Shown in pieces: positions 17,845 to 25,621 of a DNA stretch of 42,455 nucleotides. Source of the DNA: LH-M37 sp965602855 (GTDB lineage: Bacteria; Pseudomonadota; Gammaproteobacteria; SZUA-229). Each line of letters opens with the position of its first letter. Within the stretch, counting starts at the first letter, position 1. Both the position numbers and the translations under genes were made by a program. The notes below the pieces were generated by a model that was given only the letters and a program-made list of their open reading frames with translations, was not told the origin of the DNA and did no database searches. The DNA lies in assembly GCA_965602855.1 (NCBI GenBank), contig CBFCZV010000026.1, positions 1 through 42,455 of the forward strand, in the 5' to 3' direction.

Positions 17845-17875
17845 AAAACAAAAAAGCCCCTGATAACAGGGGCTT
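17845..17875 (-). terminator. Intrinsic terminator after ssb
   Basis: AGCCCCTG (17855-17862) pairs with CAGGGGCT (17867-17874) around a four-base loop. Read on the minus strand, the stem is followed by a T-rich run (TTTTTGTTTT). It lies about 36 bp beyond the ssb stop and separates ssb from the GGDEF operon, which therefore needs its own promoter in 17747-17843. Confidence 0.88.
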
Positions 17876-17910
17876 AGCTACATTTTTTATAAATTTAATT
17901 TTACTAACGA

Positions 17911-18372
17911 CTAAAATGGAATGTCGTCATCAAAACCTTCTTCAACCACGGGAGCCGCGGCAGGTTGATTATTAGTCTGCTGGTTGCTGGCAGGCTGATT
18001 TTGCGCCTGTGCAGGGGCATAGCTGTCACCGCCGCCACGACTACCCAACATTTGCATTTCACTCGCGACAATTTCTGTGGTGTAACGATCCTGGCCACTT
18101 TTGTCCTGCCACTTGCGGGTTCTTAAACTGCCTTCAACGTAAATTTGTGAACCTTTTTTCAAATATTCACCGGCAATTTCACCCAGACGGTTGAAAAATA
18201 CAATGTTGTGCCATTCAGTGCGTTCTTTAGTTTCGCCAGATTGTTTATCTTTCCAGCTTTCTGAGGTAGCGATTGAGATGTTAGTGACGGCGCCACCGGA
18301 AGGCATGTAGCGGGTTTCTGGATCCTTGCCGCAATTACCTACTAGAATTACTTTGTTTACTCCTCGTGCCAT
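17911..18372 (-). CDS. ssb: Single-stranded DNA-binding protein
   Basis: The 153-residue protein has an N-terminal OB fold (about 1-110, MARGVNKVILVGNCGKDPETRY), a Gln/Asn/Ala-rich linker and the acidic C-terminal tip DDDIPF that recruits replication and repair proteins. It acts as a tetramer on single-stranded DNA in replication, recombination and repair. A GGAG ribosome site precedes the ATG. In Pseudomonas-type genomes ssb directly follows the MFS gene divergent from uvrA; here about 5.8 kb of other genes lie between them. Confidence 0.98.
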   Translation of the reverse strand: MARGVNKVILVGNCGKDPETRYMPSGGAVTNISIATSESWKDKQSGETKERTEWHNIVFFNRLGEIAGEYLKKGSQIYVEGSLRTRKWQDKSGQDRYTTEIVASEMQMLGSRGGGDSYAPAQAQNQPASNQQTNNQPAAAPVVEEGFDDDIPF

Positions 18373-18414
18373 TTTCTTGCTCTCCGCGATTAATATATGT
18401 TTGGCTGCTTTTAA

Positions 18415-18443
18415 AGCATAAGTAGTTTATACGTCTGCAGCAA
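18415..18443 (-). promoter_or_regulatory. Candidate sigma-70 promoter for ssb
   Basis: On the minus strand TTGCTG (18438-18443) and TATGCT (18415-18420) are separated by exactly 17 bp, about 45 bp before the ssb ATG. Matches to consensus are 3-4 of 6 for each box, so this is plausible but unproven. I found no clear LexA operator (CTG-N10-CAG) overlapping it. Confidence 0.42.
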
Positions 18444-18480
18444 ATGATGACAGCTTTTCCTGATTAAATTGATATGTCAT

Positions 18481-18511
18481 TGATAGCCGTCGATATTATT
18501 GGTGGCTATCA
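18481..18511. repeat. Inverted repeat upstream of ssb
   Basis: TGATAGCC (18481-18488) and GGCTATCA (18504-18511) form a perfect 8-bp inverted repeat with a 15-base centre. No T-tract follows on either strand, so it is not an intrinsic terminator. It lies about 110 bp upstream of the ssb start, beyond the candidate promoter, and could be a protein-binding site or a relic. Confidence 0.5.
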
Positions 18512-18680
18512 TTAAAACAAGCTATTTAAGTATTACATCCATGACATAACAGCTCCCCCACAAAGTAAAAAATATCCATGAGCCTAATGAACCACCAACT
18601 GCAGTAGGTTTAGAGCTATACAGTCGAAAACACCATCCGCATCTAATACACCATCATCTTCAATAGTAGAAAAACTTATA

Positions 18681-18702
18681 AAAAAAGCGGCCCAAAGGCC
18701 GC
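18681..18702 (-). terminator. Intrinsic terminator of the lipoprotein transcript
   Basis: GCGGCC (18687-18692) pairs with GGCCGC (18697-18702) around a four-base loop, followed on the minus strand by six T (18681-18686). It lies about 118 bp after the stop of the repeat lipoprotein gene and is the last of three consecutive hairpins. Confidence 0.85.
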
Positions 18703-18756
18703 CCCACACTACCTTCTGAAGAGAAGGTATTAAACTCGACATTGCTAGGATAGCAA
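18681..18756 (-). ncRNA. Candidate structured 3' UTR or small RNA with three hairpins
   Basis: On the minus strand three perfect hairpins follow one another: TTGCTA/TAGCAA (18742-18756, 3-base loop), TACCTTCT/AGAAGGTA (18710-18729, 4-base loop) and the GC-rich terminator (18681-18702). Such a chain ending in a terminator is typical of a stable 3' UTR or a processed small RNA. I see no convincing separate promoter, so release from the lipoprotein mRNA is the simpler idea. The rest of the gene-free stretch 18373-18819 holds the ssb promoter region and an inverted repeat; I see no credible gene in it. Confidence 0.4.
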
Positions 18757-18819
18757 CGCAGAATCTAACAAGGTATAGACGCACCATAAAAAAGAACGGT
18801 CACGACTATGTAATCAACT

Positions 18820-20496
18820 TTATTCAAAGCGCTTTGTCCATACACTATCAGCACCGCTATCCGGTTGCGTGTAGGTCAGCACGCCATTGCCTGAACTATC
18901 AATAAAGATATTGGGATAATCAGCATAGTCAGTTGTACCAACGTTATCATGCACAAGGGTGACGCCACTCCAGCCACTGCCCGCCACATAGCGATTTACC
19001 GCAATGTTGGAATAGCCAGGGGTGGCGTAGTAAAACGGCCAGGTGGCAATTCCATTGCCATTCGCATCCATGGCAATTTGAATCAAAGAGTCATAAGGAA
19101 CAGCATTGTCGCTGCTTTCGATAAGCTCTGGCGTTCCCCAGCCACTACCAGCGGTATAGTAGTTGCTATAGACACTCTCAAATGCGCCATCACTCTGTTG
19201 CCATATCGCCAGTGCGTTGCCATTGGCATCGATAGCCACATTCATATAGTCCGCCCGCTCAGTCCTATTATCAATAACCTCCGCAGTACCCCAACCTGAA
19301 CCTGCGATATAGGTATTGGCGGCGATGTTATCGTCGATGCCATCTCGCTGTTGCCAGATGGCAACGGCATTACCGGCATCGTTCATGGTGATCTGTGCCG
19401 TGTAAGCGCCACCGGTATCATTATTATCAATCTGCACGGCACCGTCCCAACTGGTGGTATTGCTATCAAATCGATTTGCCCAAATGTTGTCGCGATTGCC
19501 ATCGTATTGATCCCAAACCACCAGCGCGTTGCCACTTCCATCCATGGCCATTTTGATTCCTGAGACATTATCGGTGTCGACGGATTCAATCAAAGCAGCC
19601 GTTCCCCAGCCATCGCCAGCGGTATAACGGTTGGCCATCACATTGTTGCGTGTGCCATCATGATGGCGCCACACGGCCAGGGCGTTGCCGCTGTTATCGA
19701 TGTTGATTTGAGGGAATCCTGCACTGCCCGTATCATCAGTTTCAATCAGTGCGGGAACACTCCAGCTTGTACCATCATAATGACTGGCCCAAATATTGGA
19801 ACTAGTCGCTGATGTTTGCTGCCATACTGCAATGGCATCACCGTTATCATTCATGGCTACCTGAGGCTGGCTGGCAATGTAAGTACTAACCTCCAACAAT
19901 ACCGGCGCACCCCAGCCAGTGCCCTTCAGGTAGTGACTCGCGTAGATACTTAATCGTGTGGTAAATGTCTGACTCCAGATGGCAATGGCATTGCCATTGG
20001 CATCAAAGGCCAGCTCTGCGGGATTTGAGCTTATATCGTTAATGTCATTTTCCAGTAGGATTGAGTCCCCCCACACCCCATCGCGAGTGGTGAAACTGAT
20101 ACTGCCTGCACTGAGTGCATTACCCGCCAGGTCAGTAATGCCAGCCGTTAAACTGGCGGTATGTTCGGTCAATAAGGCCAGTTCATTGTCCGGGGTAAAG
20201 CTGGCGATGTTGTTGATGGCATCAAAGCTGACTGTACCCGCCACATCACTGCCATCACTCAGGCTAAAGCTGTTGCCATCAATGGTGCTGGCAAACATGT
20301 CTTCATCAAAGGTGGCAGTTAATACGACATTGCGTTCCACATCTGTTGCGCCATCAGCGGGGCTGACAATGACGGTTGGCGCAGTGGCATCGCCGGAGCC
20401 ACCTCCACCCCCACCACAGGCCGTTAAAACCATCGCCATTAAAACAAGGCTTACAGGGTTACGTAATTTATTATGTTTAGCGGATAATATTTTCAT
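18820..20496 (-). CDS. Lipoprotein with Ig-like domain and eight WG-x-GNA-x-W repeats
   Basis: The 558-residue product has a lipoprotein signal peptide ending in the lipobox LTAC (Cys27), followed by a Gly-rich spacer. Residues about 37-140 form a bacterial Ig-like domain (APTVIVSPADGATDV...ITDLAGNALS...ISFTTRD). The rest is eight consecutive units of roughly 50 residues, each starting with W(G/D/S) and holding the patterns (L/I)IE, D-x-x-GNA-x-A-x-W and (N/S)IxA-x-x-Y-x-x-G-x-G. An eight-bladed beta-propeller is my inference. There are no catalytic residues I recognise. An AGGGA ribosome site precedes the ATG, and the 61-residue gene lies 33 bp upstream on the same strand, suggesting one transcript. 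It is probably outer-membrane anchored. Confidence 0.82.
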   Translation of the reverse strand: MKILSAKHNKLRNPVSLVLMAMVLTACGGGGGGSGDATAPTVIVSPADGATDVERNVVLTATFDEDMFASTIDGNSFSLSDGSDVAGTVSFDAINNIASFTPDNELALLTEHTASLTAGITDLAGNALSAGSISFTTRDGVWGDSILLENDINDISSNPAELAFDANGNAIAIWSQTFTTRLSIYASHYLKGTGWGAPVLLEVSTYIASQPQVAMNDNGDAIAVWQQTSATSSNIWASHYDGTSWSVPALIETDDTGSAGFPQINIDNSGNALAVWRHHDGTRNNVMANRYTAGDGWGTAALIESVDTDNVSGIKMAMDGSGNALVVWDQYDGNRDNIWANRFDSNTTSWDGAVQIDNNDTGGAYTAQITMNDAGNAVAIWQQRDGIDDNIAANTYIAGSGWGTAEVIDNRTERADYMNVAIDANGNALAIWQQSDGAFESVYSNYYTAGSGWGTPELIESSDNAVPYDSLIQIAMDANGNGIATWPFYYATPGYSNIAVNRYVAGSGWSGVTLVHDNVGTTDYADYPNIFIDSSGNGVLTYTQPDSGADSVWTKRFE

Positions 20497-20529
20497 GATG
20501 TTTCCCTTTTTTAATTTCTTCTAAAACGT

Positions 20530-20715
20530 TTAAGTATTATTTGAATTCTGTTCGGGCTGTTTTTCTAACCCGTCCGTTGCCTTACTTAAATCCAGTTGCT
20601 CAGCCAGTTGTTGCAGGCTTTGAAAGCTATGCTTTTCACCGTTGGACGAATCAATGAGAAGGCCGACAACCTTGTCAGCCTGACGACGATAAATGCGCAC
20701 GATGTAACTTTCCAT
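20530..20715 (-). CDS. Small conserved-looking protein, 61 residues, function unknown
   Basis: I do not recognise this gene with certainty. It encodes a 61-residue soluble protein with a basic start (MESYIVRIYRRQ), a beta-rich first half (KVVGLLIDSSNGEKHSF), a short helix (QSLQQLAEQLDL) and a polar tail. A GGAG ribosome site lies 8 bases before the ATG, which supports translation. It sits 33 bp upstream of the repeat lipoprotein and 140 bp downstream of the SARP-like regulator, directly behind a pair of 11-bp direct repeats. It could be a small regulator or partner of the lipoprotein; nothing in the sequence decides this. Confidence 0.66.
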   Translation of the reverse strand: MESYIVRIYRRQADKVVGLLIDSSNGEKHSFQSLQQLAEQLDLSKATDGLEKQPEQNSNNT

Positions 20716-20749
20716 TTTCAGTCTCCGAGGCTGGTTTTTACGAAGTGAA

Positions 20750-20787
20750 AGAGTAATTCAGGGCACTGACAGTTGACTGACAGTTTG
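20750..20787 (-). promoter_or_regulatory. Candidate SARP-type operator: two 11-bp direct repeats before a -10-like box
   Basis: CTGACAGTTGA (20766-20776) is followed at once by CTGACAGTTTG (20777-20787), matching in the first nine positions. The shared heptamer CTGACAG recurs with a 4-bp gap, an 11-bp period. Read on the minus strand, the proximal heptamer lies 10 bp before a -10-like TACTCT (20750-20755). The -35 position has no TTGACA-like box, as expected for an activator-dependent promoter. SARP regulators are known to bind heptamer direct repeats with this period near the -35 region, and such a regulator is encoded just upstream. Confidence 0.5.
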
Positions 20788-20854
20788 TGCGGGAATTAAA
20801 AATGAAGTGAAATTTCAGTAAGTTACAACAGACAGCAACAAGGCAAAAAATGGT

Positions 20855-23800
20855 TCAGAGGTTTAACAGCGCCTGAGTTTGTGCGGTCGGTTCGATATCA
20901 AGATGGCTTAATAACAGGCGACGACACTGAGCGTAAATGGTCTCGGCCATGTCACGTCGTCCTTGTTTTAAGTAGAGTTTGATGAGGTAACGATAGAGCG
21001 GTTCTGCCAGTGGTTCCACTTTCAAAACCTGTTGGCAAAGTTCCATTGCCTGTTCTTCATTTTTATTGTGCTCAAGACGTTCAAACACGGTTTGCAGAAA
21101 ACGCGTGCGCAGGTGTTCACGCTGAACCATCACTTCCGAGCTGTTGTTACTGTCGGCAAGGTATTCACCGCGATAAAGTGTGAAGATGGTTTGCCAGGCT
21201 CGCTCAGTCTCTTCAGCTTCAGTTTGAGCCAGATAAGTTTGGCTGGCCTGTTCAAAGGCTTCGACATCAAGCCAGCAGAGTTGTGGGTTCAGTTTGATAC
21301 GATCACCCTGAACCAGAATCGCCTCGTCATGCCCCAGCTGTTTGCGCAAGCGGTAAAGATGGGTGTGAAACTGTTGCTGAATTTTATTGCTTTCATCCTG
21401 CTGGTAGAAATATTCGATGAGTTGCGAAACACTACTGTTGCCACCCAGCTCAACCAGCGCTTCCAGCAGACGATAGGGACGAGAGTCACGTTTGGCCGAA
21501 ACATTAATCGGCACATCATTCACCTCGACATGAAAACCATTTAGCGTGCTAATGCGTACCGGCCACGGCCAGTTTTCAAGCTCGTTGCTCGGCGGTGCAA
21601 TCCACAAAATAAGCGTGCGCACATAGTGTTGAACAACTTTTATCTCAATTCCCCACTGTATCGCCATGTGGCATGCCCATGAGATTAATCGGCCGGGAAC
21701 CCAGCCGGGAAATGTGTGCATGCCGTAATGCCTGACAATTTTAAACAACAAAGACAGCTGTTGCTTCGCCTCATCCGGATCATCGTTATCCATCGCGAAA
21801 CGCGCCTTCATAAGGTGAATGCGAATTTTTGCCAGAGGCAGACGAAGTCGTTCAGCTTCACCGCTCGCTTCCTCTAACAGAGTGAGCGCCTGATTGATTT
21901 CACCCTGTTCACGACAGGCTTCAATGAGCGAGATCTTCGACAGTAATGAGTAAGTAGGGATAGTGAGTTTTTGTGTCATCTCTGAGCAAGCACGGGCATA
22001 TTCAGCCGCGCTTTCAAAATTTTCTTCAAACAACATTAACTGCGCTTTGCCCCAGTAATGATTAACCTCATTCATCACTGCCTGATGTTTTATTTTTTCA
22101 AGAATTTCGATGTGCTGTTTTGCGCGCTCAGTATCTGCCATGGTCAGGCATGAAACAATCGCGGTATGTTGGAATACACCTTCAAAAATATAAACACCGT
22201 ATTGCGCGGTGAACTTCTGCGCCTCTTCATACAATTCCAGACAGCGCCATGGCTCACCAGCAAAACACTCGCCCAACATTCTGCTCGATAAAACATGCAG
22301 GTGCATTAGTGGTCCCATCTTGTCTACCGAATGCAGTTCATTCAATATGATCAAATATTGTTTAGCCTTGATCAGATATCCCAGCACCACACAACTAAAG
22401 AGTCCGCAACTGAGTAAGGTGGCTAATAAAACTTCGTCTTTGCATTCAGCCACCACCTGATCTAATTGCTCTAACCAATACTCGGTGGCAACAGGGTCGT
22501 GACAACTGATCATATGTCCCAGAGCAATATTGGCGATGACGGATGTTTCAATTGATGCAGGAGGGAGTGGGCCAAATATTTTCCTGCACTGATCATGGCG
22601 TTGTAACCAGTGTGCCAGGCGTTCTGTTTCCATCCAGCTTTTATTCATCAACTCAACCGCCAGCAGCCAGCACCGCCATGCCCCCTGCTCATCCCCCGAG
22701 GCATGGAACTGGTCAAATACTGGATCGAGTTTATCAAGACATTGTGCGACATCGCTGTAACTCAGCAGAGCTGCCTCCCAGAAAAGCAGCCAGTCGTGGC
22801 GATTTTTTTCATCCTCGGGCAGGGCTTCCAACCAGCTATGCAACGTAGGAAAACGTCCCTGAGTGTATAGGCCCTCAGCATGTTGTGCTATCAGTAATGC
22901 CAAATCATTCCATGCCTGTAGGCGGATATACAGTTCTGCTGCGGGTTCATATTCGCCCTGCTTAACCAAGGTAGTAGCACTATCCAGAATGAGATATCGA
23001 AATTCATCATCGCTCAGCAGAAGTTGCGCCTCTGTCTGAAGGTAGGACTGAAACAAAGGATGCAAGGTGTAACTACCTGAACCCTGACGCTGTATAAAAT
23101 AATTTCTCTTTAGCAGTTTCTTCAGAATCAAAGGCGTACTATCGACGCCAGAGAGTTCACGTGCAGAGGCTTCATTAAAGTGATAGAGAAAGGCGCAGCG
23201 CAGCAGAAATTTCTGACTCGCCTCGTCCAGCCGGTGAAAGAACTCAACCGCAAAGTAGTTGAACATGGGTTCATTAACAATATCGGGTTTGCCTTCGCCC
23301 CCATGCGCTGTGATGTACTCGCTGCCACAGAGCAATAATCCGGAAATCCAGCCATCCATCATTTGATGTAGTGCGAGAAGGTTTTTACTTTCTTCGTCTT
23401 TACCGTCGGATACTGCCAGCCACTCTTCTTTAGTAAAACGTACAGACTCAACGTCAATCTCATGCAACATGCCGCGTGCGCGTAAACCAATAAGCTTTTC
23501 AGGTGCACGACTGCGACTAACCACGATAATAGTGAGCTGACCAGCAACTGCCTCAGCCATCATTTCTAGCAGCTCAGCTACACCGCCTTCTTCATCAATC
23601 AACTGGAAGTTATCGAAGACAATGATGCCACCTGTGCCAAGCCGTGCCGCCAGCTCTTCAAAAAAACGACGGGTAAAGGTCGGTAGACCCTGTAGATATT
23701 CAGGCGTCAGTACCGGCATTGCAGTTTTGCGTCGAGGTGTCGCTTTTTTACCAGCCAAACCCAGATAGTGAAAAAAAGTGGCCGGATCAACATCGCCTTC

Positions 23801-24013
23801 ATCAATCTGATACCAGATCGACTTAGGTTTACAATTTTGCAGGTAGCTTGAAACTAAAGTAGTTTTCCCCGAGCCACCAGGGGCAGAAAGCCAAATCAAT
23901 GAAGCCTGTTCACGCGCCTCATCCAGCTGGGTAAATAGACGCTGTCGTTCCAGCACATTGCGAGTACGTGGTAGCGTAATCTTGGGTGGGTATATGGTTT
24001 TTTCTGATGCCAT
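20855..24013 (-). CDS. Large ATPase regulator with C-terminal SARP-type wHTH and BTAD domains
   Basis: The 1052-residue protein resembles MalT/SARP-type signal-transducing transcription activators. Residues about 10-330 form an NTPase module, with Walker A APGGSGKTT (44-52) and Walker B GIIVFDNFQ (129-137). A long helical, TPR-like middle region follows (about 340-800). The C-terminus has an OmpR-like winged helix (about 818-915, RISTLNGFHVEV...LYRLRKQLG) and a bacterial transcriptional activator domain (about 915-1052, ending DIEPTAQTQALL). MalT itself has a LuxR-type HTH instead, so this is the SARP-like version. An AAGGAT ribosome site supports the ATG. The target is probably the small gene and lipoprotein just downstream; the ligand is unknown. 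Confidence 0.85.
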   Translation of the reverse strand: MASEKTIYPPKITLPRTRNVLERQRLFTQLDEAREQASLIWLSAPGGSGKTTLVSSYLQNCKPKSIWYQIDEGDVDPATFFHYLGLAGKKATPRRKTAMPVLTPEYLQGLPTFTRRFFEELAARLGTGGIIVFDNFQLIDEEGGVAELLEMMAEAVAGQLTIIVVSRSRAPEKLIGLRARGMLHEIDVESVRFTKEEWLAVSDGKDEESKNLLALHQMMDGWISGLLLCGSEYITAHGGEGKPDIVNEPMFNYFAVEFFHRLDEASQKFLLRCAFLYHFNEASARELSGVDSTPLILKKLLKRNYFIQRQGSGSYTLHPLFQSYLQTEAQLLLSDDEFRYLILDSATTLVKQGEYEPAAELYIRLQAWNDLALLIAQHAEGLYTQGRFPTLHSWLEALPEDEKNRHDWLLFWEAALLSYSDVAQCLDKLDPVFDQFHASGDEQGAWRCWLLAVELMNKSWMETERLAHWLQRHDQCRKIFGPLPPASIETSVIANIALGHMISCHDPVATEYWLEQLDQVVAECKDEVLLATLLSCGLFSCVVLGYLIKAKQYLIILNELHSVDKMGPLMHLHVLSSRMLGECFAGEPWRCLELYEEAQKFTAQYGVYIFEGVFQHTAIVSCLTMADTERAKQHIEILEKIKHQAVMNEVNHYWGKAQLMLFEENFESAAEYARACSEMTQKLTIPTYSLLSKISLIEACREQGEINQALTLLEEASGEAERLRLPLAKIRIHLMKARFAMDNDDPDEAKQQLSLLFKIVRHYGMHTFPGWVPGRLISWACHMAIQWGIEIKVVQHYVRTLILWIAPPSNELENWPWPVRISTLNGFHVEVNDVPINVSAKRDSRPYRLLEALVELGGNSSVSQLIEYFYQQDESNKIQQQFHTHLYRLRKQLGHDEAILVQGDRIKLNPQLCWLDVEAFEQASQTYLAQTEAEETERAWQTIFTLYRGEYLADSNNSSEVMVQREHLRTRFLQTVFERLEHNKNEEQAMELCQQVLKVEPLAEPLYRYLIKLYLKQGRRDMAETIYAQCRRLLLSHLDIEPTAQTQALLNL

Positions 24014-24156
24014 TCAATTGTATCCTTTTCTCTTATTACATCCATGCATCATCACGTCCATATTGCCTGGGTATTAACTCACTAATCTATATTCTAATTA
24101 GTTTGCTTGTTACTCGCACAATTTTTCTCTCCTTACTTAATATTTATTTGGCTAGT

Positions 24157-25506
24157 TTAATTTTCCACTGCCATCGATAGTAGTTTTTCTTCGTCTAAAA
24201 TATCTTTTTGAACTTTCAGATAAGCCACACCCTCTTCTTTAACGATAGCGGCCTCGACGACACCCGTGACCGCCAGCAAGTCCTGCTCACTCACAGCTGC
24301 CACTTTCATTAGGTAAGTGCTCAGATTTCTTGGCTTTTTCATAAAAATAGCGACCAGGAACCAGACTGTTAACATGGTCAGAGCCACCAGGTAAACCGCA
24401 TCGATACCCCAAAGATCATGGGCCAGCCCGCCTAGCGCTGCACCCGCAAAAGTACCCAGGAACTGACTGCTTGAATAAACACCCATGGCCGTACCCTTTT
24501 GATCGGCATGCGATGTCTTCGCCACCAGCGATGGCAGGCTGGCTTCGAGCAAATTAAAGGCAATAAAAAACAGGGTCATAGAGATGGCAATGGTGGACAA
24601 ATCGCGACCGCTGAGCAAACCGAGCACAGCGACAATCAGCACACCAATAGCACCGACAAAAACCAGCTTCATTTTATCTTTTCGCTCAGCCATGATGATA
24701 AATGGCACCATGAATATCACCGCAGTAATAAACACTGGCAGGTAAAGCATCCAGTGCCGACTAGATACCAGGCCTTCATCACGCAATTCCAGCGGGATCA
24801 CCAAAAAGATAGACATCAGGACAAAATGTAACGTGAAAATACCAACATCCAGACGCAACAAATCAACCGTCTTTAGTACTGAACTCAAACTGGAAGTCTG
24901 CAGTTGAGCATCACGATGAAAATGGCTGTCTATAGGATCAGGCACAAACAAATACAAAATACCAATGCCCATGATAGCCAGCACAGCCGTTCCAGCAAAG
25001 ATACCCGACACGCCTATCCATTCATTAAGCACCGGTCCCAAAACCATGGATACAGCAAAAGCAAAACCAATACTCATGCCGATCATCGCCATCATGCGCA
25101 TACGCCGTTCTTCTCGGGATAAATCGGCCGCCAGCGCCATCAAGGCTGAAGCAATCGCGCCCGCTCCCTGTAAAGCACGACCAGCGATAATGCCATAGAT
25201 ACTATCCGACGAGGCCGCCAGCAAACTACCCATAGCAAATATTAACAAACCCGCTGCGATGACCGGTTTACGACCAATTTTATCGGAGAGCATACCGAAC
25301 GGGATTTGTAACACGGCTTGCGTCAATCCATAAATACCCAGAGCCAGTCCCGTCAGTAGTGGTGTTGTTTCAGGTAGCTTTTCTGCATATAAAGCAAAAA
25401 CCGGCAAGATCATAAACAGACCCAGCATGCGAAACGCATAAATCAACGCTAGAGAAATCCCTGCACGTCTTTCCTGAGCACCTAATTGTTCTTGAAACAC
25501 CGACAT
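24157..25506 (-). CDS. MFS transporter, YajR-like
   Basis: The 449-residue inner-membrane protein has twelve predicted hydrophobic segments and the MFS motif A in the loop after helix 2 (GMLSDKIGRKPV). After the last helix a soluble tail (about 385-449, VSEQDLLAVTGV...YLKVQKDILDEEKL) resembles the YAM domain of E. coli YajR. The substrate is unknown. The gene is divergent from uvrA with 115 bp between starts, as in Pseudomonas. In such genomes ssb follows directly; here the SARP-like regulator does, after an AT-rich 143-bp gap. Confidence 0.87.
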   Translation of the reverse strand: MSVFQEQLGAQERRAGISLALIYAFRMLGLFMILPVFALYAEKLPETTPLLTGLALGIYGLTQAVLQIPFGMLSDKIGRKPVIAAGLLIFAMGSLLAASSDSIYGIIAGRALQGAGAIASALMALAADLSREERRMRMMAMIGMSIGFAFAVSMVLGPVLNEWIGVSGIFAGTAVLAIMGIGILYLFVPDPIDSHFHRDAQLQTSSLSSVLKTVDLLRLDVGIFTLHFVLMSIFLVIPLELRDEGLVSSRHWMLYLPVFITAVIFMVPFIIMAERKDKMKLVFVGAIGVLIVAVLGLLSGRDLSTIAISMTLFFIAFNLLEASLPSLVAKTSHADQKGTAMGVYSSSQFLGTFAGAALGGLAHDLWGIDAVYLVALTMLTVWFLVAIFMKKPRNLSTYLMKVAAVSEQDLLAVTGVVEAAIVKEEGVAYLKVQKDILDEEKLLSMAVEN

Positions 25507-25621
25507 CTATAACCTGTTTTGCAACCAGCGGTTGACCTAAGCCACCTAAAAGAGGCATTCTACCAGATTGCCTTTTAAAAACTGGCATTCACCCAAAAAA
25601 TCTACGGTATAAACAAGCTTC

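Noticed and set aside
18584..18787. Minus-strand 67-codon frame with a hydrophobic start
   Set aside because: It has no ribosome site, and its middle is the three-hairpin array including the terminator stem. A chance frame is more likely, although its end (DDGVLDADGVFDC) faintly recalls a calcium-binding repeat.
25514..25528. Possible LexA box upstream of uvrA
   Set aside because: The CTG and CAG half-sites are 9 bp apart rather than 10, and the centre is not AT-alternating. It is not convincing as an SOS operator.
25609..25614. TATAAA box just before uvrA as a promoter
   Set aside because: It lies only 8 bp before the ATG, giving almost no leader, and no acceptable -35 box is present.
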